DNA of 64,000 bases from JBGAPI01 sp044221335 (GCA_044221335.1 JBGAPI010000001.1:186001-250000), one strand, 5' to 3'. Numbered from the stretch's first letter, positions 36,055-47,441 are shown. The notes: generated by a model not told the origin, from the sequence alone. Translations and numbers: made by a program.

Positions 36055-36894
36055 GCCAGAGCTCCTTGCTCGCGCATCCACGCGATGGTGTCGTCCAACA
36101 GGGTATCGAGCGGCGGCGGCGAGGCGATCGCCGTCGCGTTCAGGGTCAACTGTGCTCGGGGTGATCTCCAACGCTCCTTGCTCCGCGCGCCGCGCGCGGT
36201 GTCGTCCAGCCAGGGGATCGCGCGGGTCGTCTGCCGGTAGTCGAGCTGCGCATCGCCTTGGTCGAGTCGACCTCGAGATTCATGCAGGTGAAGGCGGTAG
36301 CCTCGTAGGCCGCGACATGCGCGCGGGCGACCTCGCGCACGTCGGCGAATGAGCCGGCGCCCGGCGGCGCGCCGGGAAGCTTGGCGCGCTCGATCAGCAC
36401 GATCAGGCAGCCATTGCGGGTGGCCGGACCATGTGCGCGGGGCGCGTCGCCGCGTCGGCGACGGCCCGCACCGCGTCCTCGCCGGCCGCCTTGGTGCGCT
36501 CGTAGTTGATCCAGGACTCGCGGCCGCGCCGCGGACCGTCCTCGGTCAGCACGCCGGTGACGAGGTAGGACTCGACACGCGAGGCCGGAATGACGCACGC
36601 TCGGTAGGCCGGCGAGATTCCGGGCCGTCGCGCGACCTGGCGCAGGTTGTGGCGCGACCAGGTGTTGGTGTCGGCGGCGACGTGGAACACGGCGTCGACC
36701 CCGGCGAGTGCGTCGCCGAGCCGGTCCGTCGCGTCGAGGTCGCCGTCCACCGCACTGGCCCCGGCGGCCTCGACGAGCGCTCGGCTGGCCGCGCTTCGCG
36801 CCAGCGCCCGGACCGCGTGACCGGCGCCGCGCAACTGCCGGATCAGGTGCTGGCCGAGGAAGCCGGAACCTCCGGTGAGGAAGAGCGTGCTCAT
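36051..36894 (-). pseudogene. Decayed NAD-dependent epimerase (dihydroflavonol reductase-like)
   Basis: The first frame (36894 to 36403) starts normally with MSTLFLTGGSGFLGQHL and continues through VFHVAADTNTWSRHNLRQ and WINYERTKAAGE, then stops after MVRPPAMAA. The middle of the family resumes in another frame (LPGAPPGAGSFADVREVARAHVAAYE), the next piece (LDYRQTTRAIPWLDDT) in a third frame, and a last piece (LLDDTIAWMREQGALA) ends at 36051. At least three lesions separate them, and internal sequence is missing. The family usually has about 330 residues. The remnant is in front of the DUF3667 gene. Confidence 0.8.
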
Positions 36895-37046
36895 GGTCGC
36901 GCGCGAAGCCGGCTGAAAACCCGGGCGCGACGATAGCGCAAGGCCGTGGAGCAGCCGTAGGAAACCGGCACCGGGGTGTCGAAGGTCCTGCCGATCGTGC
37001 GAGCGCCCTTGGGTATGATGCGCGGCCCGCTCGGCCGTTCCCGCCC

Positions 37047-38399
37047 ATGTTCGCGCGCACCTCCTGGCTGCCTGCCGAATGCAGCGCCACCTTCCGGCTC
37101 GCCCTGCCGCTGATCGGCGGCCAGCTCGCCTCGGTCGCGATGAACGTGATCGACACGGTCTATGCCGGCCGCCTCGGCACCGACGTGCTGGCCGCGGTGG
37201 CGATGGGCTACCAGGCCTGGATCATCGCGCTGCTGATCGTGATCGGCGTGATGCTGGCGGTATCGCCGGCGACCGCCCAGCTCGACGGCGCCGGGCGCCG
37301 CGGCGAGGTCGGTCCGATGTTCCGCCAGGCGCTGTGGCTTGCTTTGTTGCTCGGCATGCTGCTGATGCTGGCGGTGCGCCAGGCCGAGCCGCTGCTCGCC
37401 TATGCCGGCGTCGCGCCGGAGATCCTGCCGGAGGCCGGCCGCTTCCTGCGCGCGATTTCCTGGGGCGCCCCGGCACTGGCGCTGTTCTTCGCCTGCAAGA
37501 ACCTCTCCGACGGCCTGTCGCTGACCCGGCCCAGCCTCTACGTCGGCGCGGCCGGCGCGGCGCTGCTGCTGCCGGTGGCCTACGTGCTGATGTTCGGCGC
37601 GCTGGGCCTGCCGCCGCTGAAGGCGGCCGGCGCCGGCTATGCCCACGCGCTGGTGATGTGGCTGGAGGCGCTGGCCTTCCTCGTCTACCTCGGCCGGCGC
37701 CGGCACTACCGCGAGGCGCGCCTGTTCGAGCGCTTCGATCCGCCGCGCGCGGAGCTGATCCTCGAGCTGCTGCGGGTCGGCATTCCGATGGGGATGGCGA
37801 TCTTCATGGAGGGCAGCCTGTTCGTCGCGGTGGCGCTCCTGGTCGGCGGGATGGGCACGGTGGCCGCCAGCGCGCACGCGATCGCGATCAATGTCGCGTC
37901 GATCGCCTTCATGCTGCCGCTGGGTCTCGCGATGGCGACGACGGTGCGGGTCGGCAATGCCGTCGGGCGCGAGGACGGCGTCGGCATCGCGCGCGCCGGC
38001 TGGGCCGGCGCGACGCTGGCCCTCGGCACCCAGACGCTGTCGGCCGGCACCATGCTGCTCGGTGCCGGTGCCATCGCCCGGCTCTACACCGACGACGCCG
38101 CGGTGGTGGCGCTCGCGATCTCGCTGCTCGGCTGCGCCGCGCTGTTCCAGTTCGCCGATGGTGCGCAGGCGCTGTTCAACGGGGCATTGCGCGGACTGAA
38201 GGACACCTTCGTGCCGATGTGGATCACCATCGGCAGCTACTGGGGCATCGGCATGGGCCTCGCCTGGTACTTCGGCGTGGTCCGCGAGGGCGGCGCGGTC
38301 GGGCTGTGGCTGGGCCTGCTCGCCGGGCTGTCGGCGGCGGCGGTCGGGCTGGGCGGCCGCTTCGTCATCCAGTCGCGACGCTGGCGCGAACTCGGCTGA
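37047..38399 (+). CDS. MATE family efflux transporter
   Basis: A 450-residue, twelve-helix inner-membrane antiporter of the NorM/MdtK type that expels cationic compounds with sodium or proton uptake. The first repeat shows LALPLIGGQLASVAMNVIDT and YAGRLGTDVLAAVA; the second shows GIPMGMAIFMEGSLF. Length is normal. It is divergent from the decayed epimerase gene and monocistronic. The substrate cannot be predicted. Confidence 0.92.
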   Translation: MFARTSWLPAECSATFRLALPLIGGQLASVAMNVIDTVYAGRLGTDVLAAVAMGYQAWIIALLIVIGVMLAVSPATAQLDGAGRRGEVGPMFRQALWLALLLGMLLMLAVRQAEPLLAYAGVAPEILPEAGRFLRAISWGAPALALFFACKNLSDGLSLTRPSLYVGAAGAALLLPVAYVLMFGALGLPPLKAAGAGYAHALVMWLEALAFLVYLGRRRHYREARLFERFDPPRAELILELLRVGIPMGMAIFMEGSLFVAVALLVGGMGTVAASAHAIAINVASIAFMLPLGLAMATTVRVGNAVGREDGVGIARAGWAGATLALGTQTLSAGTMLLGAGAIARLYTDDAAVVALAISLLGCAALFQFADGAQALFNGALRGLKDTFVPMWITIGSYWGIGMGLAWYFGVVREGGAVGLWLGLLAGLSAAAVGLGGRFVIQSRRWRELG

Positions 38400-38585
38400 C
38401 TGGGGACGCCCAGGCGCGACTCAAGCCGTCGTGCGCTCAGCCCTGCCACATGTCCCATGGACCTCCGGCCGGCGACGGGCCGACGTTCCTGAGTAGAATG
38501 CTTGATCCAATGGCGGGGTTTTTCACTTGCCGCCCACTGCGCATCTGCCAGCCTGTCGGCAGCGCGTCACCACCGGAATCAAGCA

Positions 38586-40445
38586 ATGGCCGAGCAACAA
38601 CCGAACATTCTGTTTCGCTTCATCCGCGGCATCTGGCTCGGCGTGGACTTTTCCCGCCGGCTGGTGATGAACGGCATCTTCGTGCTGCTGCTGCTGCTGT
38701 TCATCGCGGCGCTGTCCGCCGGCGGCAGCAAGTCGCTCGGCGAGCACACCGCGCTGGTGATCGCCCCTTCCGGCGCGATCGTCGAGCAGTACTCGATCTC
38801 GCCTGCCGACCGCGCCGCCGCGCAGTTCTCGGGCGACGAGGTTCGCGAGACGCAGCTGCGCGACCTGCTCGCCGCGATCGACGGCGCCGCGAAGGACAGC
38901 CGGATCGACCGCATCGTGCTGGAGACCGACCGCGTGTCCGGGGCCGGCATGAGCACGCTGATCGAGGTCGGTGCCGCGCTCGATCGCTTCCGCAAGTCCG
39001 GCAAGGAAGTGATCGCCTACGGTGACGCCTTCGAGCAGCGCGGCTACTACCTCGCCGCCCACGCCGACAAGGTCTATCTCAATCCGGAAGGCGCGGTGAT
39101 GCTGGAAGGCCTCGGCCGCTATCGCACCTTCTACAAGGGCGCGCTCGACAAGCTCGGCATCGAGGCCCATCTGTTCCGGGTCGGCGAGTACAAGTCCGCC
39201 GGCGAGCCCTACATCCGCACCAACATGTCCGACGATGCCCGCGAGGCCGACCTGTACTGGCTCGGCGACCTGTGGGAGCGCTTCCTCGGCGACATCGGCA
39301 CGCTGCGCGGCATCGATCCGAAGTCGCTGAAGGACGACATCGAGCACTACACCGACCGGATCAAGGAGCAGGGCGGCGACCTCGCGAAGCTCGCGCTGCA
39401 GCAGAAGCTGGTCGACGACCTGAAGACCCGCGACCAGGTCCGCGCGCTGCTGATCGAGAAGGGCGCGAAGGACGACGAGGGTCATTCCTACCGCCGCATC
39501 GACCTGGCCGACTACGTGAAGCAGCTCGCACTGTCCGAGATGAAGTTCGGCAAGCCGAAGCTGGCGGTCGTCGTCGCCGAGGGCGAGATCGTGGACGGCA
39601 AGCAGCCGGGCGGCACGATCGGCGGCGATTCCACCTCGAAGCTGATCCGCGAGGCGCGCGAGGACGACCAGGTCAAGGCCGTGGTGCTGCGGGTGAACTC
39701 CCCGGGCGGCTCGGTGTTCCCGTCCGAGCTGATCCGCCGCGAGGTCGAACTCACCCGCGCCGCCGGGAAGCCGGTGGTGGTGTCGATGGGCGATGTCGCC
39801 GCCTCGGGCGGCTACTGGATCTCGATGAACGGCGACCAGATCATCGCGAGTCCCTCGACGATCACCGGCTCGATCGGCATCTTCGGCCTGTGGTTCAACG
39901 CCCCGGCGCTGATGGACAAGCTCGGCCTCAACGCCGACGGCTCCTCCACCACCTGGATCAATGGCGCCTTCGACCCGCGTCGTCCCTACGACCCGCGCGT
40001 CGGCGCGCTGATCCAGACGGTCATCGACCGCGGCTACGCGCAGTTCATCGGCAAGGTCGGCGAGGCGCGCGGCAAGTCGTCCGAGGAGATCAACAAGATC
40101 GCCCGCGGTCGCGTGTGGTCCGGCGCGCAGGCCAAGGAACGCGGCCTGGTCGATCGCCTCGGCACCTTCAAGGACGCGATCGACGAAGCCGCCAGCCGCG
40201 CCAAGCTCGGCGATGGCTACCAGCTCGCCTACATCGAGAAGGAACCGACGACTTTCGAACGTTTCCTCGCGGACTTCTCCGGCTCGGCCCTGGCCGGCGC
40301 GATGAAGGCGCACGGCTGGACGCTGCCCGCGACCTGGCTTCCGAAGGAAACCCAGGCGGACATGGCGAAGCTGAAGCGGCTGGTCGACGACGCCAATGCG
40401 CATGCGCCGGTGGTGTATGCCGATTGCGAGTGCTCGATCCGTTGA
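38586..40445 (+). CDS. sppA: Signal peptide peptidase SppA, 67K type
   Basis: Inner-membrane serine protease that degrades cleaved signal peptides. Its 619 residues match the long, duplicated form of Escherichia coli. An N-terminal membrane anchor (MNGIFVLLLLLFIAAL) precedes two crotonase-like halves. The catalytic dyad is visible: Lys203 in GEYKSAGEP and Ser407 in GDVAASGGYW, almost the same numbering as in E. coli. The ATG at 38586 is preferred over an upstream in-frame start because the anchor follows. Confidence 0.95.
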   Translation: MAEQQPNILFRFIRGIWLGVDFSRRLVMNGIFVLLLLLFIAALSAGGSKSLGEHTALVIAPSGAIVEQYSISPADRAAAQFSGDEVRETQLRDLLAAIDGAAKDSRIDRIVLETDRVSGAGMSTLIEVGAALDRFRKSGKEVIAYGDAFEQRGYYLAAHADKVYLNPEGAVMLEGLGRYRTFYKGALDKLGIEAHLFRVGEYKSAGEPYIRTNMSDDAREADLYWLGDLWERFLGDIGTLRGIDPKSLKDDIEHYTDRIKEQGGDLAKLALQQKLVDDLKTRDQVRALLIEKGAKDDEGHSYRRIDLADYVKQLALSEMKFGKPKLAVVVAEGEIVDGKQPGGTIGGDSTSKLIREAREDDQVKAVVLRVNSPGGSVFPSELIRREVELTRAAGKPVVVSMGDVAASGGYWISMNGDQIIASPSTITGSIGIFGLWFNAPALMDKLGLNADGSSTTWINGAFDPRRPYDPRVGALIQTVIDRGYAQFIGKVGEARGKSSEEINKIARGRVWSGAQAKERGLVDRLGTFKDAIDEAASRAKLGDGYQLAYIEKEPTTFERFLADFSGSALAGAMKAHGWTLPATWLPKETQADMAKLKRLVDDANAHAPVVYADCECSIR

Positions 40446-40474
40446 TGACGGGACGAGTGGGTCAGGGCGTGAAT

Positions 40475-40515
40475 CGTAGGCGGGGTAGAGCCCGAAAGGC
40501 GAAACCCGGCCTACG
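40475..40515. repeat. REP-like GTAGGC...GCCTAC palindrome
   Basis: Imperfect inverted repeat (CGTAGGCGGGGT at 40475-40486 with ACCCGGCCTACG at 40504-40515) between the convergent sppA and UPF0158 genes. It has the GTAGG head common to the other dyads in this window and may act as a bidirectional transcription end. Confidence 0.6.
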
Positions 40516-40520
40516 GTTCC

Positions 40521-41036
40521 TCACGGCCTGACGACCTGAAATCCCTGATCGATGGCCCATTCGATCAGCGCCTGCTTGGCGGCCTCGGTGTGATGCTGGT
40601 GCCAGCGATCGAGCATTCCTCTCCGGTCGAGCAAGGCTTCCCATTTCGCATAGGCGCCGCGGCGGTGAAACACGTCGCGGACGTAGTCGTTGTCGGCGGG
40701 CAGGTGTTGTCGGGCGAAGTCGACCACCAACCGGGTCCCGAGGTCGAAGTCCCGCTCACTCGGCACACAGGCGTAGCACTCCGGGTCGCCGAGATCGTCC
40801 GGAAACACGTCCGATTCGTCCACATGGTCCCCGCCGGTACAGTACACCTTGCCGTCGGTTCGCGAGACGTTGGCGCAGAGTTCGAAGGCGTCGTGGGTCG
40901 AGACCCACAACTGTGCATGCTCCAGGTCGCCGAGGCTGACCGCCGGTCGTGACTCCGCAGCGGGATCTTCGATTGTGTCCCTAGGGACATTTCCGCAGCG
41001 TTTCGCAGCCTTGTCCGGTCGTCGTGCGGGATGCAT
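40521..41036 (-). CDS. UPF0158 family protein
   Basis: About 171 residues. The middle and C-terminus match the UPF0158 pattern: an N-terminal small-domain segment (LWVSTHDAFELCANVSRTDGK, written here as a position near residues 45-65), then LVVDFARQHLP, RRGAYAKWEALLDR and a final helix ALIEWAIDQGFQVV. The family function is unknown. The start is uncertain; ATG at 41036 is chosen, but the first 30 or so residues look atypical. Divergent from ntrB. Confidence 0.7.
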   Translation of the reverse strand: MHPARRPDKAAKRCGNVPRDTIEDPAAESRPAVSLGDLEHAQLWVSTHDAFELCANVSRTDGKVYCTGGDHVDESDVFPDDLGDPECYACVPSERDFDLGTRLVVDFARQHLPADNDYVRDVFHRRGAYAKWEALLDRRGMLDRWHQHHTEAAKQALIEWAIDQGFQVVRP

Positions 41037-41053
41037 TGCCCTATGATGGTGCG

Positions 41054-42111
41054 ATGGCTTCGATGCTGTTCCCCGAATTCGACCAACTCGCCACCGGTGT
41101 GGCATTGCTCAGGTCCGATGACGGGATCGCGTTCGCCAATCCGGCGCTGGCGAGCTGGCTCGGGGTCAGTCCGCGGCGGCTTTGCACCTTCCGCTTCGGT
41201 ACCCTGCTGGCCGCGCCCGAGGTGCTGGCGCGGGCGCGCGAGCGGCTGCCGGCCGAGGACCAGGCCGTCAATCTGCGCCAGCAGCAGCTGATCCGGCCCG
41301 ACGGCGAGACGTGCTTCGCCGACCTCGAGATCTCGCCGTGGACGCTGGCGGACAGCGACGGCCACGCTGCCGCCTCCGGCATGTTGCTGGTCGAGGTCCA
41401 TCCGGTCGCGGAATTCCCCGGGGCCGACCCGGCGACCGAGTGGCCGCGCGCGATGAACGCGGCGCTGCGCGGACTCGCCCACGAGGTGAAGAACCCGCTG
41501 GCCGGGGTTCGCGGGGCGGCGCAGCTGCTCGGGCGACGCCTGAACGGCGGCGAGGGCCGCGAGCTGCTCCAGGTGATCGTCGCCGAGGTCGACCGGCTGA
41601 CCGCGCTGGTCGACCGCTTGCTCGAGCCCGGCGCGCCGGCCGCGCCGGACCGCGTCAACATCCACGAGGTGCTGGAGCGGGTGCGCCTGCTCGCCGAGGC
41701 CGAGGCTGGCTGGGCGGTCGCGATCGTGCGCGACTACGACCCCAGTCTGCCGCCGCTGTCGGGCTCCGCCGATCGCCTCACCCAGGCCCTGCTGAACCTC
41801 GTCCGCAACGCCCTGCAGGCCGGCGGCAGCGAGGTCCGGCTGCGGACCCGGGCCGATCACAACGTACCGCTGAACGAGCGGATGGTGCGGCTCGCGCTGC
41901 GGATCGAGATCGACGACAACGGCCGCGGCGTGCCCGAGGACATCGCCAGCCGGATCTTCCTGCCGCTGGTGACGAGCCGCGCCGAGGGCAGCGGACTCGG
42001 ACTGCCACTGGCACTGGAGGTCGCGCGCGAGCATGGGGGGTCGCTCAGCTTCCGCTCGCGTCCCGGCCACACGGTGTTCACCCTGCTGCTGCCGGTCGCG
42101 GAGGACCTGTC

Positions 42112-42115
<4 letters not shown>
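41054..42115 (+). CDS. glnL: Nitrogen regulation sensor histidine kinase NtrB
   Basis: A 353-residue soluble kinase that, under PII control in the known system, phosphorylates or dephosphorylates NtrC according to nitrogen status. An N-terminal PAS domain (about 1-115) precedes the HisKA region with His143 in GLAHEVKNPLAGVRGAAQLL and the ATPase domain (LNLVRNALQAG, DNGRGVP, GSGLGLPLALE). The ATG at 41054 gives the normal N-terminus. It overlaps ntrC by 4 bases. No glnA precedes it here. Confidence 0.95.
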
Positions 42116-43539
<1,424 letters not shown>

Positions 43540-43585
43540 CTCGCTAAATCACTAGAATTTCTCCGAGATAAATTAAAGATTGGAT

Positions 43586-44053
43586 ATGAATATGACCCTG
43601 GTCGTGCGTCCCGCCGTTTTGTCGGATCTGCCGCTGCTGGTCGAGTTCAACGCCGCGATGGCGCTGGAGACCGAAGGCAAGGTGCTGGATCCCGCCGTCC
43701 TCGGCCCCGGCATCCGGGCGGTGTTCGACCAGCCCGGCCATGGCCGCTACTGGGTGGCCGAGCGGTCCGGCACGGTGGTCGGTGCCCTGCTGCTGACTTA
43801 CGAGTGGTCGGACTGGCGCAACGGGATCTGGTGGTGGATCCAGAGCGTCTACGTGGCGCCGGCCGCCCGCCGCGGCGGGGTGTTCAGCAGCCTCTACCGG
43901 ACGGTCGAGTCCGCCGCCCGCGCCACGCCCGGCGTCGTCGGCCTGCGCCTGTACGTCGAGCGCGACAACCGGAATGCCGAGGCAACCTATCTCGCGCTCG
44001 GCATGGTCGATTCCCACTACAGGATGTTGCAATCGGAATTCGGAGCCGGATGA
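43586..44053 (+). CDS. GNAT family N-acetyltransferase
   Basis: A 155-residue GNAT-fold acetyltransferase: N-terminal VRPAVLSDLPLLVEFN, the central strand with WWWIQSVYVAPAARRGGVFSSLY (the acetyl-CoA site is APAARRGGVFSSL) and a C-terminal LYVERDNRNAEATYLALG. Such enzymes acetylate small amines or peptide N-termini; substrate unknown. ATG 43586 and 43592 and a TTG at 43580 are all in frame. The upstream gap is AT-rich compared with its neighbours. Confidence 0.88.
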   Translation: MNMTLVVRPAVLSDLPLLVEFNAAMALETEGKVLDPAVLGPGIRAVFDQPGHGRYWVAERSGTVVGALLLTYEWSDWRNGIWWWIQSVYVAPAARRGGVFSSLYRTVESAARATPGVVGLRLYVERDNRNAEATYLALGMVDSHYRMLQSEFGAG

Positions 44054-44144
44054 ATCAAGGATTTGGCCGCGTCGCGTTCGCCGCTGATCCTGTCGATACA
44101 ACCGTTTAGGCCGCCAACTTAACGGAAAATCAAGAACTAGCTCG

Positions 44145-44150
44145 TATACT
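44145..44150 (+). promoter_or_regulatory. Possible -10 element
   Basis: TATACT in a locally AT-rich stretch, 43 bases in front of the repeat-domain secreted protein gene. A -35 at the standard spacing is not clear, so this is a weak call. Confidence 0.3.
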
Positions 44151-44192
44151 GCCGCGGACGTATGCCCGGGGTTCGGGCTTCTGGATTTTTCA

Positions 44193-46043
44193 ATGCGCTG
44201 GCTTTGTGCTTCCGTGGCTGCGTTGTTGGTGTCGAGCGCGGCTTCCGCCGCGGTCAAGGTCAACGCGAACATCTCCATCAATTCGACGCCGCAGACGGTC
44301 AATTGTACCGATGCGCGCGCGATCGTCCGTTCCTTGCCCACCAGCGGCCTTCCGACCGGGCAGTTCAGCTTCACCTGCAACACCAGCGGCATCCGCTACG
44401 TCTGCGAACCGGCCCAGCCGATCAACTACAGCCTGCCGACGCTGACGATCGACGTCGCGACCGGCAACGGCGCGTCGCCGTGCGCCAACGGCAGCGCGAC
44501 CGGCATCATCGTCGACGCCACCATCGGCGGCAGCCAGGCGATCTGCCCGGCGGCCAGTGCGATCACCTACCAGCCGTCGAACAACCAGTTCAGCTACAGC
44601 TGCGGCGGCGTGCCGTCGAGCTGCTTCCCGACCCAGCCGACCGTCTACGACCTCGCCAACCGCCGGATCACCGTGGTCTGCGGTCTCGCGAATCCGAGCG
44701 GCACCGGCTCCGCCACGCCGACCACCATCGGCCGCGGCGACACCGTGCTGATCAGGGTCACTGCGGTTCCCGGCAGCAACCCGACCAGCACCAACCTGCA
44801 GGTCAGTGCCAACCTCACCGGCATCGACGCCGCGTCCAACCAGCCGCTGTACGACGACGGCAGCCACGGCGACGTGACCGCCGGCGACAAGGTGTTCTCC
44901 TTCCTCGCGACGGTCGGCAACAACGCCACCAACGGTGCGAAGAGCCTGCCGATCAGCATCAGCGACGGCCAGGCCCGGGTCGGCACCACCACGATCCCGG
45001 TCACCGTGCTTGCCCCGACCGATCCGACCGCCAACGGCAGCTCCAGCCCGGCCAGCATCGCGCCGACCGGCACGACGCTGCTGACCGTGACCCCGGTGCC
45101 GGGCGCCAATCCGGTCAGCAGTGGCTTCACGGTGCAGGTCGACCTGTCGTCGATCGGCGGCAGCGCGTCCCAGCCCTTCTACGATGACGGCAGCCACGGC
45201 GACAACACCCCGGGCGACGGCGTGTTCAGCTTCTTCGACACCACCCCGTTCAACATCACGCCGGGCACGAAGTCGCTGCCGGTGACCGTCACCGATGCGC
45301 AGTCGCGGACGGGCGGCGGCAACATCCCGCTGACCGTGCTGACCCCGACCAACCCGGTCGGCGTCAGCCTCTTCGCCCCGGACAACGTCGGCACCACCGG
45401 CACCACCGTGCTCGAGGTGTGGGCGGTCGGCGGCAAGCTGCCGAACAGCACCGGCCTCGGCGTCACCGCGGACCTGACCCTGGTCGGCGGCAACAGCGGC
45501 GTCGCGCTTCTCGACGACGGCCTCGGCGCCGACGTGACCGCGGGCGACGGCATCTACTCGGCCTCGGTCAACGTCACCGCGCTGCTGCCGGCGAAGTACA
45601 CCGTGCCGATCACGGTGTCCGACGCGCAGGGCCGCTCGAACGCTTCCGCGATCACGGCCGACCTCTACGTGCTGGCGACGGGCGCGATGAGCGCCAGCGG
45701 CATCGCCACTCCGAATCCGTCGAGCCCGAGCGCGACCACCCTGCTCGCGGTGACGGTGGTGCCGCCGCAGTCGCCGGCACAGAGCACCGGCGTGATCGTG
45801 CAGGTCGACCTGACCAGCCTCGGCGGCGCGTCCAACGCGCCGATGTACGACGACGGCACCCACGGCGACGTCACGGCCGGCGACGGCGTGTTCTCGCTGT
45901 CGGCGACGGTCCCCGCCAACGCCACCCCGGGCACGAAGAAGCTGTCGGTGCTGGTGCTCGACGACCAGTTCCACGTCGCCCGCACCGCGTTCGGCCTCGA
46001 GGTCCGGGGCAACGCGCTGTTCAGCGACAGCTTCGACGACTGA
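44193..46043 (+). CDS. Secreted protein with four choice-of-anchor X-type repeats
   Basis: A 616-residue exported protein. Signal peptide ends near SSAASAA. The first 170 residues are a Cys-containing domain of unknown type. Four beta-rich repeats of about 110 residues follow, each marked by a DDGxxGDxTxGDGxxS motif near residues 219, 329, 439 and 551 (YDDGSHGDVTAGDKVFS, and related); these acidic loops look suited to calcium. It ends LFSDSFDD, like the short aromatic/acidic tail found on many exported proteins of Xanthomonadales. Function unknown. Confidence 0.78.
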   Translation: MRWLCASVAALLVSSAASAAVKVNANISINSTPQTVNCTDARAIVRSLPTSGLPTGQFSFTCNTSGIRYVCEPAQPINYSLPTLTIDVATGNGASPCANGSATGIIVDATIGGSQAICPAASAITYQPSNNQFSYSCGGVPSSCFPTQPTVYDLANRRITVVCGLANPSGTGSATPTTIGRGDTVLIRVTAVPGSNPTSTNLQVSANLTGIDAASNQPLYDDGSHGDVTAGDKVFSFLATVGNNATNGAKSLPISISDGQARVGTTTIPVTVLAPTDPTANGSSSPASIAPTGTTLLTVTPVPGANPVSSGFTVQVDLSSIGGSASQPFYDDGSHGDNTPGDGVFSFFDTTPFNITPGTKSLPVTVTDAQSRTGGGNIPLTVLTPTNPVGVSLFAPDNVGTTGTTVLEVWAVGGKLPNSTGLGVTADLTLVGGNSGVALLDDGLGADVTAGDGIYSASVNVTALLPAKYTVPITVSDAQGRSNASAITADLYVLATGAMSASGIATPNPSSPSATTLLAVTVVPPQSPAQSTGVIVQVDLTSLGGASNAPMYDDGTHGDVTAGDGVFSLSATVPANATPGTKKLSVLVLDDQFHVARTAFGLEVRGNALFSDSFDD

Positions 46044-46128
46044 GCCGCCTGCCGCGCAATCGGCAGCACTGTCCGAGCCTCCCGCACTTCCAACCGCTGC
46101 CGCGGTCGTCAGCAGACGAAGCGGCTGT

Positions 46129-46156
46129 GCCCGCCCCCGCAGGAACAGGGGCGGGC
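46129..46156. terminator. GC-rich hairpin after the repeat-domain gene
   Basis: Nine-base arms 46129-46137 (GCCCGCCCC) and 46148-46156 (GGGGCGGGC) with a 10-base loop, 85 bases after the stop. No T-run follows, so it may be a pause site or terminator between the convergent genes. A second, imperfect GTGGGAGC...GCTCCTAC-type dyad spans about 46180-46315. Confidence 0.5.
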
Positions 46157-46309
46157 CGGTGAGCAGCACCGGGCCAGGGCTGTGGGAGCAATCCACCGTG
46201 TTCGAAGCCCGAGGGACGTGAGTCCCGAATGCGAGGCCTCGACGGTCGCAGCTCACGCTGCTCCGACATCGCGACTCGCGTCGCTCCCAGTTCGCGGCTC
46301 ACGCCGCTC

Positions 46310-47440
46310 CTACACGTGCCCCGCCAGCACGTCGGTCTGCGTCTCCGGGGCCGGCACGCAGCCGTAGTCCTTGATCAGGACGTTGTCGTAGCGGTCGGCC
46401 TTGCGCACGAAATCGCGTACGCGGCGGCGCAGCTCGGCGTGGCCGCCCGGGGTGAAGACGTCCGCCACGTGCACCACCAGGTTGAAGCGGATGGTGCTGT
46501 CCTGCAGGTCGAAGAAGCACGGCGCGTGCTTGTCGGACAGCAGGAAGCGGAACAGCTTCTCGAGGCCCTGCTCGCCGGTGCGCGCCAGCGGCGACGAGAA
46601 GTTGAGATGCTCGGAGCAGCAGCACCAGACCTTGATCGGCGCGCTGCCGGTGTGGAAGGACCAGTACTGCTCGCCGTGGCGTGCCAGCACCGGGTCGATC
46701 CCGGCCCCCTTCAGCGCGCCCTCGACGAAGGCGGCGATCGGCTGCGGGTCCGGCGGCTCGAAGTAGTCGACGATGTCGTGCTGGTGGCCGAGGTCGGTGC
46801 CGCAGTCGCTGCAGTAGCGCTGCGCGGCGACGATCAGCGCGGTGCAGGTCGGGCAGTCGACGCCGAAGGTCACCGGCTGGGCTCGGAAGGCCTCGACGAA
46901 GGGGCGCACGTCGGCGACCGGGATGCCGAAGCCGACCGCGTCGGCCGATTCCAGCTTGCAGGTGGTGACCCCGATGACGCGCTTGGCGTCGTCCAGCATC
47001 GGTCCGCCGGAGTTGCCGGGATTGATCGCGGCGTCGGTCTGCAGGAAGTACTGGTCGTCGAGCAGCTGCCGCGCGTGGCTGATCACGCCCTCCGTCAGCG
47101 ACAGCGGCAGCCCGACCGGGAAGCCGAGGATGTGCACGGTCTGCTTCGGCTTCGGCTCGCCGCCGTCGCCCAGCGGCAGCACCTCGCCGTCCACCGCGCG
47201 ATCGAGCTCGACGATCGCGAGGTCGCGATGCGGATCGACTCGCCGCACCCGGCCGAGCAGGCGGCTGCGGTCGCGCATCTCCACCGCGACCTCGCGGTAG
47301 GGCGCCACCACGTGGGCGTTGGTGAGCAGATGCCGCGCGTCGAGCAGGAAACCCGAGCCGGTACCGGAGCCGGTGTAGACCTGATAGACGCCGAGGCGGT
47401 CGATCGGGTCGAAGCCGGAGTCGCTGCTGACCGGAGTCAT
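46310..47440 (-). CDS. Trypsin-like serine protease with zinc ribbon
   Basis: A 376-residue protein. The N-terminal HtrA-like domain has the triad His43 (LLTNAHVV), Asp73 (DPHRDLAIVEL) and Ser144 (AINPGNSGGPM). There is no signal peptide and no PDZ domain. A four-Cys ribbon (CPTC...YCSDCG) is at about residues 195-215, and a C-terminal domain of about 150 residues resembles YbjN/secretion-chaperone folds only weakly. Probably cytosolic. It starts one base after the stop of the unknown gene upstream, so the two are an operon. Confidence 0.82.
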   Translation of the reverse strand: MTPVSSDSGFDPIDRLGVYQVYTGSGTGSGFLLDARHLLTNAHVVAPYREVAVEMRDRSRLLGRVRRVDPHRDLAIVELDRAVDGEVLPLGDGGEPKPKQTVHILGFPVGLPLSLTEGVISHARQLLDDQYFLQTDAAINPGNSGGPMLDDAKRVIGVTTCKLESADAVGFGIPVADVRPFVEAFRAQPVTFGVDCPTCTALIVAAQRYCSDCGTDLGHQHDIVDYFEPPDPQPIAAFVEGALKGAGIDPVLARHGEQYWSFHTGSAPIKVWCCCSEHLNFSSPLARTGEQGLEKLFRFLLSDKHAPCFFDLQDSTIRFNLVVHVADVFTPGGHAELRRRVRDFVRKADRYDNVLIKDYGCVPAPETQTDVLAGHV

Positions 47441-47441
47441 C

